Assembly (NCBI GenBank): GCA_041736705.1
Contig: JBGSTC010000014.1
Location: 1 to 58,859 of the forward strand
Length of the DNA: 58,859 nt
Source: GWE2-51-13 sp041736705
GTDB taxonomy: Bacteria; Bacillota_I; Bacilli_A; Erysipelotrichales; Erysipelotrichaceae
Direction of reading: 5' to 3'
The notes below the pieces were generated by a model, which was not told where the DNA came from, did not search any database, and was given only the letters and a program-made list of their open reading frames with translations. Both the position numbers and the translations under genes were made by a program. This document shows positions 32,474-41,416 of this stretch, in pieces (within the stretch, counting starts at the first letter, position 1; each line of letters starts with the position of its first letter).

Positions 32474-33691
32474 ATGAAAAAACAAATCCTGTCTTTGGTG
32501 TGCTCGACGATGTTGTTGAGCGCATGTACGACATCATCGATCCACAAACTATCGAATACCACCGGTTCGCTTTCACTCAAGGAAGCGGCGATCCTGGATG
32601 CGGGCTTGGTCCAAAACATCAACGACCTGGCGTTTCTGATCCAGGATGAAAGCAGCGACAAGAACGTGTTCATGTCGTCCCTCAGCATCTACGTCGCATT
32701 GGCCATGGCTTCCCACGGCACCGCGGGTAACACCTACGCGCAATTCGCCGACCTGTTGATCCCGCCAAACATCGACCAAACCGAATGGTTCGATCAATTA
32801 CGGGCTCTTCAAGGGAATCTGAACGTCCAGGACCCCGTCATCATCAAACTGGCCAACAGCCTCTGGATGAGGGAGGATTTCAAGGATAAGGTGAAACCGG
32901 CGTTCTTGCAACGCAACCAGGACTATTTCGGGGCGATGATCGCGGCGATGGACTTCGCCAAAGAGAGCGCGTTGGATGAAATCAACGGATGGGTCGAAAA
33001 GAACACCAACAACCTAATCAAGAAAACCTTGGATAAGATCGATCCCGGCACCGTCATGTTTTTGATCAACACGATCTACTTCAAAGCGGACTGGTTGAAT
33101 CAGTTCGACAAGGCCGAGACCCATGACGGGATCTTCCATGGGAAAACCGATGTGAATGTCTCTTACATGAACCAGACGAATTCGTTCAAGTATTACGAAG
33201 ACGATTCGATGCAGGCAATCCTGCTTCCCTATAAGGGCGAGAAGACCGGGATGGTCGTCGTATTGGGCAAGGATGTAACCGCACCGATTACGACAAGCGA
33301 CATGCTGAACCGGCTGTTGGACGACATGCAATCCGCATCCGTCACCTTGAAACTGCCCAAAGTCGACCTTGCGACCAAGGAAATCCTCAACGACAAGCTG
33401 ATCGCAATGGGATTAAGCGACGCCTTTATCGGCGGGGTGGCTGACTTCTCGGAACTCAGCGAAGACGGCGACCTCTACATCGCCGAGGTCTTGCATAAGG
33501 CGCGACTGATGATCGACGAGAAAGGCACCGAAGCCGCAGCTGTCACGGTCATCGATATCCGTGAGACTTCGATCGAGATCGGAGACTATGAGATGACGGT
33601 GGATCGTCCGTATCAGATCTTCATCGTCGATCTGGAAAACAAGTTGATCCTGTTCAACGGGATCATCCGGGATGTCAGCGCGAAAGAATAA
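32474..33691 (+). CDS. Lipoprotein serpin (serine protease inhibitor)
   Basis: 405 residues. Lipobox LLSAC with Cys near 18. Serpin landmarks: FMSSLSIYVALAMASHGTAG near 66-85, LINTIYFKADW near 195-205, and the C-terminal DRPYQIFIVDLENKLILFNG. The reactive-loop hinge EKGTEAAAVT fits inhibitory serpins (P15 Gly, P14 Thr, P12-P10 Ala). Counting from P17 gives P1 Thr and P1' Ser (...IRET|SIEI...), which suggests an elastase- or subtilisin-like target. GGAGGTGG precedes ATG 32474. It would sit on the outer face of the membrane. Confidence 0.92.
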   Translation: MKKQILSLVCSTMLLSACTTSSIHKLSNTTGSLSLKEAAILDAGLVQNINDLAFLIQDESSDKNVFMSSLSIYVALAMASHGTAGNTYAQFADLLIPPNIDQTEWFDQLRALQGNLNVQDPVIIKLANSLWMREDFKDKVKPAFLQRNQDYFGAMIAAMDFAKESALDEINGWVEKNTNNLIKKTLDKIDPGTVMFLINTIYFKADWLNQFDKAETHDGIFHGKTDVNVSYMNQTNSFKYYEDDSMQAILLPYKGEKTGMVVVLGKDVTAPITTSDMLNRLLDDMQSASVTLKLPKVDLATKEILNDKLIAMGLSDAFIGGVADFSELSEDGDLYIAEVLHKARLMIDEKGTEAAAVTVIDIRETSIEIGDYEMTVDRPYQIFIVDLENKLILFNGIIRDVSAKE

Positions 33692-33697
33692 ATAGAC

Positions 33698-33728
33698 AAG
33701 GCTCCGGGATTTCCCGGAGCCTTTTTTC
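33698..33728 (+). terminator. Terminator after serpin gene
   Basis: AAGGCTCCGGG (33698-33708) pairs with CCCGGAGCCTT (33713-33723), four-base loop, then TTTT. It also lies at the 3' end of the convergent GH1 gene. Confidence 0.9.
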
Positions 33729-35205
33729 ATTCTTGGAATAAACTCGACCCGTTGGTCGAAATGACTTCCTTATACCAGTCAAACGACTTTTTCTTCTTGC
33801 GGTCGTAGGTCCCGTTGCCCAGGTCGTCCGCATCGACATAGATGAATCCGTAGCGCTTCGACATTTGGTTGGTGGAGGCCGAAATCAGGTCGATGCAGCC
33901 CCATGAAGTATACCCCATGAGATCGACACCGTCTTCCGTGATCGCGTCGTACATCGCCTGTAAATGCGCCTTGAAGTAGGCGATCCGATAGTCGTCGTTG
34001 ATGCTTCCGTCCGCTTCGACCACATCCGTCGCCCCCAGACCGTTCTCCACGATGAACAAGGGTTTGCGGTAGCGGTCGAATAGGTCGACCATCGAGATAC
34101 GCAAGCCCGTCGGATCGATCTGCCATCCCCAGTCACTGGAAGGGATGTAGGGGTTGGCGACCCCGCGCAAGGTATTCCCGTCGGTATGGTCGAGTTTCTC
34201 CGGATTGGCGGAAGAACAAGTCGACGAGTAATAGCTGAACGAGACGAAGTCGACCGGATAATTCTTCATGATTTCATCGTCGCCCGCTTCTTTTCTGATG
34301 ACGATGCCTTTGTTTTTGAACTTACTCAGAAGATACGCAGGGTATTCTCCGAAGACCTGCGTATCGCTGTACGCGTAGGTATGACGGGCATCCTGTTGTG
34401 CCTTCAAGACATCCTGCGGATCGCAGGTATAGGGATAGAAAGTCAGCTTCGTCAACATGCATCCGACCTGCGAGCCCGGGATGATTTCATGACAGATCTT
34501 GGTCGCCAAGGCGCTCGCCACGAACTGGTGGTGCATCGCCTGGAAGATGACCTGTTCGAAGGTCCCTGCCGGGAAACGATCTTCGATCAGACCCCCCGTG
34601 GTGAAGGGATGACGGATCATCGAATCGACTTCGTTGAAGGTCAGCCAGTATTTTACTTTGTTTTTATAGCGTTCGCAGATCGTTTCGACGAAACGCGTGA
34701 AGAACCCGATGACTTCGCGGCTATACCAGCCGTCATAGTTTTCGGTCAGATTCAACGGCGGTTCATAGTGGCTCATCGTGACCAAGGGTTCGATCCCGTA
34801 CTTCAGCAGTTCGTCGAAGAGGTCGTCGTAGAACTTCAACCCTTCTTCGTTGGGGACAAGATCGTCCCCGTTGGGGAAAATCCGACTCCATGCGATGGAA
34901 AGACGATAGACCTTAAAGCCCATTTCAGCGAAAAGCGCGATGTCTTCCTTAAAACGGTGATAATGGTCGCTGCCGCGGCGTTTCGCATAGAGCGTAAGGT
35001 CAATCGCGTTGCGCGCATCTTCGATATCCTTGGAAGTGACTTCGTTGTGCGCCTTATAGTTGGTCACGTTGAGTTTCGGCTTGAACCGGGCGACATCCGA
35101 AACGGACATCCCCTTCCCGCCTTCGTTCCAGCCGCCTTCGACTTGGTTGGCAGCCGTAGCCCCGCCCCAAAGGAAGCCCTCGGGGAATGTTTTGTGTTGC
35201 GTCAT
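33727..35205 (-). CDS. 6-phospho-beta-glucosidase, GH1
   Basis: 492 residues. N-terminal FPEGFLWGGATAANQVEGG near 7-25, acid/base Glu in YWLTFNEVDS near 177-186, nucleophile Glu in PLFIVENGLG near 382-391, and phosphate-binding MSKRYGFIYVD near 450-460 (Ser, Lys, Tyr), which marks 6-phospho substrates. Cleaves the phosphorylated disaccharide delivered by the PTS. ATG 35205 is preceded by AAGGAG. It starts 19 bases after the RpiR stop. Confidence 0.93.
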   Translation of the reverse strand: MTQHKTFPEGFLWGGATAANQVEGGWNEGGKGMSVSDVARFKPKLNVTNYKAHNEVTSKDIEDARNAIDLTLYAKRRGSDHYHRFKEDIALFAEMGFKVYRLSIAWSRIFPNGDDLVPNEEGLKFYDDLFDELLKYGIEPLVTMSHYEPPLNLTENYDGWYSREVIGFFTRFVETICERYKNKVKYWLTFNEVDSMIRHPFTTGGLIEDRFPAGTFEQVIFQAMHHQFVASALATKICHEIIPGSQVGCMLTKLTFYPYTCDPQDVLKAQQDARHTYAYSDTQVFGEYPAYLLSKFKNKGIVIRKEAGDDEIMKNYPVDFVSFSYYSSTCSSANPEKLDHTDGNTLRGVANPYIPSSDWGWQIDPTGLRISMVDLFDRYRKPLFIVENGLGATDVVEADGSINDDYRIAYFKAHLQAMYDAITEDGVDLMGYTSWGCIDLISASTNQMSKRYGFIYVDADDLGNGTYDRKKKKSFDWYKEVISTNGSSLFQE

Positions 35206-35224
35206 TGGTTTCTCCTTAAGCAAG

Positions 35225-36079
35225 TCATTCCTCCAGATTCCAGATATCCCGCGAGCCGAACAGTTTCTTTGCGACCTGTTCGACCGATTCGAAGTTCTGG
35301 ATGTACATCGCCATCACCAAGACCTCGAAGACATAGAGCGTCGATAAGGTGAACAGCGTATTGGACATCTCCAGCGTACTGGTCGACGTCATGATTTGAA
35401 GGGTTTCCGTGCACAGGCTGCTTAACCGACGATCGGACTTGCCGCAGATCGCCAGTGTCGGAATGTTATGTTCCTTTAAGCGTTTCGCCGCGTCAAGGAT
35501 GTTGGGGTTTTTGCCGGTATGCGATAAGAGGATGGCGAATGCCGGGATGTGGTTCATCCCGATGCGGGCGATGTGTTGCCAATGCGTGCTTGAATACGCC
35601 TTCGCGTTGATCCCGACTTCCTCGAACTTATACGCGGCGATGTTGGCGACGTCGAAATTGATGCCGTCGCCATAGATGTTGAGATACTTGCATCCTTTGA
35701 TATGATTGACGACCCGGACGATGGTCGCCCGGTCGATCATGCTCTTGGTGTAGTCGATGGTCTTGTTGAAGATCAAGGGCAAGGTATGGATGACATCGTC
35801 GATGTTGGACGTTTTGTCAAAGGGGACTTGCTTCAGGCTTTCATTCAGGCGCATCAATTCGGGATACTCGGAAATGTAGATCATCTTGAAATCCACATAT
35901 CCCTTGGTCCCGGCTTTCTTACAGAGCCGCACCACAGTCGACGCCGACGTATAACTCGCCAACGCCAAGTCGTTGATGCTCATCTTCAAAAGCGATCTCG
36001 GATTTTTCAGAATGTAGGCGACAACGGCTTCTTCTTGCGTCGTCAGGTTATCCAGGTTTTTCAGTCGATCTACGATCAT
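35225..36079 (-). CDS. MurR/RpiR family regulator
   Basis: 284 residues. N-terminal HTH_6 domain (ASYTSASTVVRLCKKAGTKGYVDFK split over residues about 40-65) and C-terminal SIS domain at about 115-255 (IYGDGINFDVANIAAYKF, ILLSHTGKNPNILDAAKRLKE split). Senses a sugar phosphate and probably controls the beta-glucoside genes around it. Upstream of the GH1 gene in one transcript. Confidence 0.9.
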   Translation of the reverse strand: MIVDRLKNLDNLTTQEEAVVAYILKNPRSLLKMSINDLALASYTSASTVVRLCKKAGTKGYVDFKMIYISEYPELMRLNESLKQVPFDKTSNIDDVIHTLPLIFNKTIDYTKSMIDRATIVRVVNHIKGCKYLNIYGDGINFDVANIAAYKFEEVGINAKAYSSTHWQHIARIGMNHIPAFAILLSHTGKNPNILDAAKRLKEHNIPTLAICGKSDRRLSSLCTETLQIMTSTSTLEMSNTLFTLSTLYVFEVLVMAMYIQNFESVEQVAKKLFGSRDIWNLEE

Positions 36080-36321
36080 GGTGCACTCCTTTATCGGTTA
36101 CTTTCATTGTAATCAAGTTTATCGGAATTTGCACATACAACTTTTGATTCGTTCTGAAATCGGCTTAACCTGCGTCTTCTATGCGGCTTCGACACGGGCG
36201 TCCCCGTTATCCGTAGTCTACCTTGCCCGATTTGTATCCACAATCGCATCCATCGGGATTGGCAAGGGTTTCCAAACTTTCACGTCGAATGCCCTTGTTT
36301 TGTGAAGATTCGGTTCGTCCA

Positions 36322-37659
36322 TCACGCTTGAACGGCGACGACTGAAGGATTGTTCGTTTCTTCGCTTTCGGCTTGACGGTTGGTGATGAAGACAAAGGGC
36401 AGATACACCAGGAAAACCAAACCGTAGGCGAGCAGTTCGGTGACGACGGTTCCTAAGTGCCCTCCCGTCGCCAACCATGATTTGATGAGGGGCGGCGTGG
36501 TCCAGGGAACCAGGTAGACCATCGGTGTCGCGAAACCGATGAGCGTCATGAAGTACCCGAAGGTCGCCGACACGATCGGTGCCAGGACGAAGGGGATGAT
36601 GAGGATCGGATTCATGACGATCGGCAATCCGAAGGTCATCGTCTCGTTGATGTTGAAGAAACCGGGGACAAGCGAGAGTTTCGCGATCGTTTTGTAGTCG
36701 TCCCGTTTTGAAAACAGCAGTAAGGCGACGACCAATCCGCCGGTCATCCCCGCCCCCGTCCCGCTAGTGAACACCGTGGTGAAGGTCGTGTTGAGGATGT
36801 TGGGTGCTGGAAGTCCGGCCGTCACGGCATCCAGATTGGCCGCCAACGCCCCCAGCATCGTCGATTCGTAGATCGGACGCAACACCATGGTTCCGTTGAT
36901 CCCGATCGACCAAAGAAGCGTCGCCAGGACGAACAGGACGAGATATCCCGGTAACCCGGTCAAAATGCCTTGAAGCGGGGTTTGGATGAAGTAGTTGATC
37001 GCATCGTAGACCGTCCGTCCGCTCGCCATCTCGAACACCATCCCGAAGCCGGAGATGATCAGGATCGTCAAGATCGCGGGAAACATGACGTTGAACGGTT
37101 GGGCGACGTTGGACGGTACGCTACTCGGCATGATGATTTCCAGTTTCTTGGACTTCACCATCCAACAATAGATTTCCGTGGATGCGATCGCCGCGAACAT
37201 CCCCATGAACAAGCCTTGCGCATTGGTGAACTGGCGCGGGAGGACGTTGAGGAGCGTATGCACCTCCCCGTTAACGACCAAGGTGGCCGATGTGGAACAG
37301 AGCGAGACGAAACTTGCGATGGCAACCATCGACACGACATTGTCCTTGATGCCATAGCCCCTCGCCAGTTCCATCGCGATCAAGAAGACGATGCCGATCG
37401 CAAAGAAGTTCATCGTCGCATAGTTGGCCGCGTTGAACATCGGTGCGAAATGGGACAGCCAAGCCATACCTGGAAGCTTCGCGAGACTGATCCCGGTCGA
37501 GGTCGTCGATACGACGACGTTCAAGATCAAGGTACAAAACGCACCGGCGATGATGATCGGCAACATCGTCGAAAACGCGTTGCGTATGGAAACCATATGA
37601 CGCTGGGTCTGAAGTTTCTTCGCCAGTCGTAAAACAAGATTCAACAGTTTTTCTTTCAT
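36322..37659 (-). CDS. PTS EIIC permease, lactose/cellobiose (Lac) family, second copy
   Basis: 445 residues, about ten membrane helices. Motif NINETMTFGLPIVMNPIL near 351-368 as in the other copy, PIIIAGAFCTLI near 31-42, VPWTTPPLIKSWLATGGHLG near the end. GAGGGG precedes ATG 37659. It lies between GH4 and RpiR/GH1 genes on the same strand. The 242 bp downstream (36080-36321) hold no gene that I can see. EIIA and EIIB must come from elsewhere. Confidence 0.9.
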   Translation of the reverse strand: MKEKLLNLVLRLAKKLQTQRHMVSIRNAFSTMLPIIIAGAFCTLILNVVVSTTSTGISLAKLPGMAWLSHFAPMFNAANYATMNFFAIGIVFLIAMELARGYGIKDNVVSMVAIASFVSLCSTSATLVVNGEVHTLLNVLPRQFTNAQGLFMGMFAAIASTEIYCWMVKSKKLEIIMPSSVPSNVAQPFNVMFPAILTILIISGFGMVFEMASGRTVYDAINYFIQTPLQGILTGLPGYLVLFVLATLLWSIGINGTMVLRPIYESTMLGALAANLDAVTAGLPAPNILNTTFTTVFTSGTGAGMTGGLVVALLLFSKRDDYKTIAKLSLVPGFFNINETMTFGLPIVMNPILIIPFVLAPIVSATFGYFMTLIGFATPMVYLVPWTTPPLIKSWLATGGHLGTVVTELLAYGLVFLVYLPFVFITNRQAESEETNNPSVVAVQA

Positions 37660-37814
37660 GGGTTCCCCTCTTCCTTATCAACATCACTTTATCGAGACAA
37701 ACGGGCTTAAACAAGATGCCGGTAAGACATTGGCAAACATTACCGTGCATTCGTCTTGGGCATCGTCGAATCGCGTCCGCCCTGGTAAATTTTTCAAAAG
37801 TAAAAGCAAACCAA

Positions 37815-37841
37815 GAAAAAACCGTCGTATTCCGACGGTTT
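37815..37841 (-). terminator. Terminator after GH4 gene
   Basis: AAACCGTCG (37819-37827) pairs with CGACGGTTT (37833-37841); the minus strand continues TTTTTTCTTGG. EIIC therefore needs its own promoter or read-through. Confidence 0.8.
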
Positions 37842-37852
37842 CAGTTTCGAAT

Positions 37853-39226
37853 CTATTTTGCGACGTAGGTGACGCCGGCGGCTTCCAATTCGGCGATTTT
37901 CGCGCTGAATTGCGGGAGGTAGTTCTTGTTTGCGACCAACATTTCGTTGAGCAGGTCGCGTGCGATCGCACCCGAGGGAATCAGAGGATTGACGGTGAAG
38001 GCTTGGAGCGCTTTCCCGTAATCGCCGGTAACGGCGGCTTCGATGACGACTTCTTCCATCGCCTTTTGGACCTGCAGGATACCGCGGGTCGCCGGCGGGA
38101 AGGATCCCCAGTTCAGCGCTTCGGCACCATGGGAGGTGATCAATGCGGAGACTTCGACGACGCAATCGTAAGGAAGGTCGGAAATCGCACCGTTGTTTTG
38201 GGTGCTGACGACCATCTGGGTACGCTTGTCGTTGACGATCGAGGCGACGACTTCACAAGCCGCGTCGGAGTAATGGGTTCCGCCACGTTTGGTCAGTTGT
38301 TCCGGCTTGTAGTTGAGGGCCGGGTCTTTGTACAATTCGAACAATTCCGCTTCGGTTCTCTTTACGACTTCGGCACGGGTCTTGCCTTCGGCATATTCCG
38401 ACATTTCGCTCTTCAGCATGTCGTTGGTGATGTAATAGTAACGGTGGTAGGAGCAAGGCAGCAAACCCGTGTCTTTGACTTGTTCGAAGTTGAACGCCAA
38501 GTCGCGAACGTTTTTGACCCCTGCGTATTTGCCTTTGTTTTCCGGCTTGTAGACTTCGTCGATGATGTGGGCGGTGACTTCGTTGCCGTCCTTATCCCAA
38601 ACGCGGTGCCAATGGAAATGGTTCAATCCGGCGAATTTCGTAAACAGTTCTTCCGAATCCTCGGCGACGCCCATGACGGCGTTGGCCATTTTAACCAAAC
38701 CGATCGGAACATTACACAAACCGATGGTCTTCTTCCAACCGCCGACCTTGATCGCGGCTTCCGTCACCATGCCCGAGGGATTGGTGAAGTTGACCAACCA
38801 AGCGTTGGGGCAAAGTTCCTTCATGTCTTTCAAGATGGCAAGGATGACCGGGATCGTGCGGAACGCTTTGAAGATCCCGCCGGCTCCGTTGGTTTCTTGA
38901 CCGATCAAACCATGGCTTAAAGGGATTCTTTCATCCCGGATACGTGCATCCAATAATCCGACACGGAATTGGGTCGTAACGAAGTCCGCGTCTTTCAGCG
39001 CTTCGCGGCGATCCAAGGTAAGATGGACTTCCCAAGGCAAACCTGCAGCCTCGACCATGCGTTTGGCCATCGCTCCGACGATTTCCAATTTTTCCCTGCC
39101 TTCTTCGATGTCGACCAACCAGATTTCCTTGATGTTGAGTTGAGCCTGACGATTGATGAATCCTTCGATGAGTTCTGGCGTGTAACTGCTGCCGCCGCCG
39201 ATGGTAACGATCTTAATTTGTTTCAT
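37853..39226 (-). CDS. 6-phospho-beta-glucosidase, GH4 (NAD and Mn dependent)
   Basis: 457 residues. NAD-binding IVTIGGGSSYTPELIEG at 5-21, VNFTNPSGMVTEA near 145-157, metal-binding IGLCNVPIG near 168-176 (Cys) and LNHFHWHRV near 198-206 (His). GH4 enzymes act by NAD-linked oxidation and elimination; the GGGSSYTPEL form fits the phospho-beta-glucosidase (LicH/CelF) branch. Both a GH1 and a GH4 phospho-glucosidase serve the same locus. A cre site lies 119-132 bp upstream. Confidence 0.92.
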   Translation of the reverse strand: MKQIKIVTIGGGSSYTPELIEGFINRQAQLNIKEIWLVDIEEGREKLEIVGAMAKRMVEAAGLPWEVHLTLDRREALKDADFVTTQFRVGLLDARIRDERIPLSHGLIGQETNGAGGIFKAFRTIPVILAILKDMKELCPNAWLVNFTNPSGMVTEAAIKVGGWKKTIGLCNVPIGLVKMANAVMGVAEDSEELFTKFAGLNHFHWHRVWDKDGNEVTAHIIDEVYKPENKGKYAGVKNVRDLAFNFEQVKDTGLLPCSYHRYYYITNDMLKSEMSEYAEGKTRAEVVKRTEAELFELYKDPALNYKPEQLTKRGGTHYSDAACEVVASIVNDKRTQMVVSTQNNGAISDLPYDCVVEVSALITSHGAEALNWGSFPPATRGILQVQKAMEEVVIEAAVTGDYGKALQAFTVNPLIPSGAIARDLLNEMLVANKNYLPQFSAKIAELEAAGVTYVAK

Positions 39227-39344
39227 CTTGTTCTCCTTTTAATTTCGGAATCCGATACGCCGATTCCGTACGTTATCATTATGTCAAAAATCTTCCGTAT
39301 TACCATACTTGTCCGATGTTTAGAAACGTCTTTTCAGGTAAAGT

Positions 39345-39358
39345 TGAAATCGTTTCCA
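39345..39358 (-). promoter_or_regulatory. cre site upstream of GH4 gene
   Basis: TGGAAACGATTTCA on the minus strand matches TGWAANCGNTNWCA except for the third base. Located between the HAD gene and the GH4 start. Likely catabolite control. Confidence 0.55.
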
Positions 39359-39373
39359 TTTCATTGGAATTAT

Positions 39374-40186
39374 CTACCACGATTCCCCCAATAAGTCGAA
39401 AACCATGGTCGCCACACCGTCGTCGTCATGGTGTTTCGCGATGACCTTGGCGACATTCAGGACATCCGGCGTCGCATTGGCCATCGCGACCCCCAGTCCG
39501 GCGTCCCTGACCATCTCCACATCGTTCCCCGTATCCCCGAACGCGACGACGTTTTCCATCGATAACCCGTGGTTTGCGCAAAACGATTGGATGGCCGCAC
39601 TTTTCGACACCCGGGGATCCATGAATTCGAATAAGTCCTTCTGCGAACGGAACGCCCGGTAATGCGGACTGGGATTCTCCGCATGGAACTTCTCCATCTG
39701 CGTGATGACATCGAACTCCGCGGCCAGGATCACTTTCTCGATCGGACGGTTGACCAATTCGACCAAATCGCCGAAGACCACGGTCATGTTGTTCTTGGCG
39801 ACCAACCGCTTCACGAAGTCGTCGTGCTTGGACGCGATGAAGTAATCATCCATATAAGCCGTCGGATTGGCGTCGAAGTGCTTGTAGGTTTCGACGATCT
39901 CCCCGATCAGCCTCGGATCGAAATACCCGATGTGGTCTTCCTTGTCGCGGATGAAATCGTAACTGTGGTTCCCGTTGGAACAGAACAAGGCGGAAACCAG
40001 ATCCTCGATCCCCCATTCTTTGAGTTTCGGATTCACGGTGAAGAACGGTCGTCCGGTCGCGATCGCAAAAGGAATCCCCTTCTTCTTCAATTCAACCAAC
40101 ATTCGTTTCGTAGCGTCCGAGATCTTCCCTTTGGCATCCAGCAAGGTTCCGTCGAGATCCGCGACGATGAGATCGATTTTTTCCAT
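39374..40186 (-). CDS. Cof-type HAD hydrolase
   Basis: 270 residues. HAD motifs: I DLIVADLDGTLLD (5-16, nucleophile Asp), II AIATGRP near 42-48, III Lys near KSAAIQ about 195, IV VVAFGDTGNDVEMV near 215-228. The C2B cap places it in the Cof/YidA group that dephosphorylates sugar phosphates. ATG 40186 is preceded by AGAGGT. It is first in the beta-glucoside run. Confidence 0.9.
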   Translation of the reverse strand: MEKIDLIVADLDGTLLDAKGKISDATKRMLVELKKKGIPFAIATGRPFFTVNPKLKEWGIEDLVSALFCSNGNHSYDFIRDKEDHIGYFDPRLIGEIVETYKHFDANPTAYMDDYFIASKHDDFVKRLVAKNNMTVVFGDLVELVNRPIEKVILAAEFDVITQMEKFHAENPSPHYRAFRSQKDLFEFMDPRVSKSAAIQSFCANHGLSMENVVAFGDTGNDVEMVRDAGLGVAMANATPDVLNVAKVIAKHHDDDGVATMVFDLLGESW

Positions 40187-40367
40187 TCGTACCTCTTTCC
40201 AGTATGATTCGACGTTACTATAGCACAGTGAAAACCGGGGGAAAGTTCGTTTGACATTCTTGGTAATCCGTTTCGCATTGATTGCGGATCTTCCTCGTTT
40301 ATCGGAATATCCTTCCAAATGAAAACGGACTTTCGCAAGTCCGTCTCAGTATTGTTTATTTCGTGAT

Positions 40368-40811
40368 TTATTGTTTGATTTCGTAGATGTGGTCGACACA
40401 GTCCGCCATGACATGCAGGACGTGTTGTTTCGCAACCAATTCACTGCGGTTGGCATCCGCGTCTTTCAACGCTTCGACGATGGCTTTGTGTTCATCGTTG
40501 ATCCGCAGACGGTCTTCCTGGGTGGTCGCGACGTTCTCCAAAGGAATCCGATTCCAAAGGATTTCGACCAGTTCGGCATGCGTGGTCGCATCCGAAAGTC
40601 TGAATAATTCTTTGTGGAACTTCACGTTGATGTCGAGGAATTCCGGTCCGTCGGCGCAATGGTCCATCATTTCCACATACTTTTCAAGTAATTTGGTATC
40701 CGGTTTCGTCAGTGCCGCGCGGAACGCCGCATTCCCTTCCAGAACGGAACGCACTTCAAACGATTCGATGATTTTGTCGACACCGAGATCAAGCTGTAGT
40801 TTGTTTTCCAT
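40368..40811 (-). CDS. Stand-alone FCD domain (GntR/FadR ligand domain without HTH)
   Basis: 147 residues, all helical. FEVRSVLEGNAAFRAAL near 18-34 is the start of the FCD domain; metal ligands are visible as NVKFH near 62-66, NDEH near 105-108 and KQHVLH near 127-132. FadR-type regulators carry about 75 residues of winged HTH before this; here ATG 40811 has its own GGAGGA site and a TATAAT promoter, so it does not look truncated. Such a domain could bind a carboxylic acid and perhaps pair with a full-length regulator. This role is inference. Confidence 0.75.
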   Translation of the reverse strand: MENKLQLDLGVDKIIESFEVRSVLEGNAAFRAALTKPDTKLLEKYVEMMDHCADGPEFLDINVKFHKELFRLSDATTHAELVEILWNRIPLENVATTQEDRLRINDEHKAIVEALKDADANRSELVAKQHVLHVMADCVDHIYEIKQ

Positions 40812-40833
40812 AATCAGTCCTCCGTCAAACTTA

Positions 40834-40865
40834 TTATATCACTTCACAAATGAAAGCGGTATCAA
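40834..40865 (-). promoter_or_regulatory. -10 and cre site of the FCD gene
   Basis: Minus-strand TATAAT (40834-40839). TGAAAGCGGTATCA (40852-40865, plus strand) matches the cre consensus 14 of 14 and covers the place of a -35 element, which is poor. This suggests CcpA control by promoter occlusion. Confidence 0.6.
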
Positions 40866-40940
40866 CTTTTTCTCGCGTAATTGTCGAATTCGTTGTTTAT
40901 ACCGCCTTGTTTATCGGCTGATCAACTCGATCATCCCACG

Positions 40941-40963
40941 AAAAAGGCGGCGTTGACGCCGCC
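40941..40963 (-). terminator. Terminator after hsp20
   Basis: GGCGGCG (40946-40952) pairs with CGCCGCC (40957-40963) with loop TTGA; the minus strand continues with five T. Confidence 0.9.
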
Positions 40964-40971
40964 CTTCAGGG

Positions 40972-41373
40972 TTACTTGACTTCGATCCGTTTCGTTTCTT
41001 CCGCGATGTGGTCCCTTGAAGGAAGGGTGACCTTGAGTACGCCGTCATCGAACTTCGCATCGATTTTCGAAGCGTCGATGTTGGTGAACCGGATTTGTTT
41101 CACATAGGAAGCCATGGAACGGGAACGATAGACATACTTCTTGTTTTCTTCGTTGGATTCTTCTTTATGTTGCGCACGGATCGTGAGTAGGTCGTTTTCA
41201 TACTGTAGTTCGATCTCTTCCTTTTTGAATCCGGGAAGGTCGGCTTCGACGACATAGTTGTCGTTTTCCTGATACACATCCAGATGCGATCCCAAAGTGC
41301 GCGGATAGAAGAAGTCGTCATTGAAGAAGTCTTCAAGCAACGAATTCGGACGTCGGATTAAACTGTTTCTCAT
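40972..41373 (-). CDS. Small heat shock protein Hsp20
   Basis: 133 residues, alpha-crystallin family chaperone that holds unfolding proteins. Core: HLDVYQENDNYVVEADLPGFKKEEI near 30-54, YVYRSRSMASYVKQIRF near 80-96 (the FxRxFxLP equivalent), and ADGVLKVTLP-type motif DDGVLKVTLPSRD near 109-121. AAGGAGG precedes the start. Its promoter carries a CIRCE element. Confidence 0.95.
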   Translation of the reverse strand: MRNSLIRRPNSLLEDFFNDDFFYPRTLGSHLDVYQENDNYVVEADLPGFKKEEIELQYENDLLTIRAQHKEESNEENKKYVYRSRSMASYVKQIRFTNIDASKIDAKFDDGVLKVTLPSRDHIAEETKRIEVK

Positions 41374-41416
41374 ACGATTTCCTCCTTTTCTGTGGGAGTT
41401 TTCTCTCCCTAACCCT

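Noticed and set aside
34186..35352. Plus-strand open frame of 388 codons opposite the GH1 gene
   Set aside because: Antisense shadow; the minus strand encodes a clear GH1 enzyme with all catalytic motifs.
36080..36321. Possible gene remnant between EIIC and RpiR genes
   Set aside because: Small open frames on both strands have no ribosome binding site or recognisable sequence; I see no feature there.
37658..38920. Plus-strand open frame of 420 codons opposite the GH4 gene
   Set aside because: Antisense shadow of GH4; no start site or domain on the plus strand.
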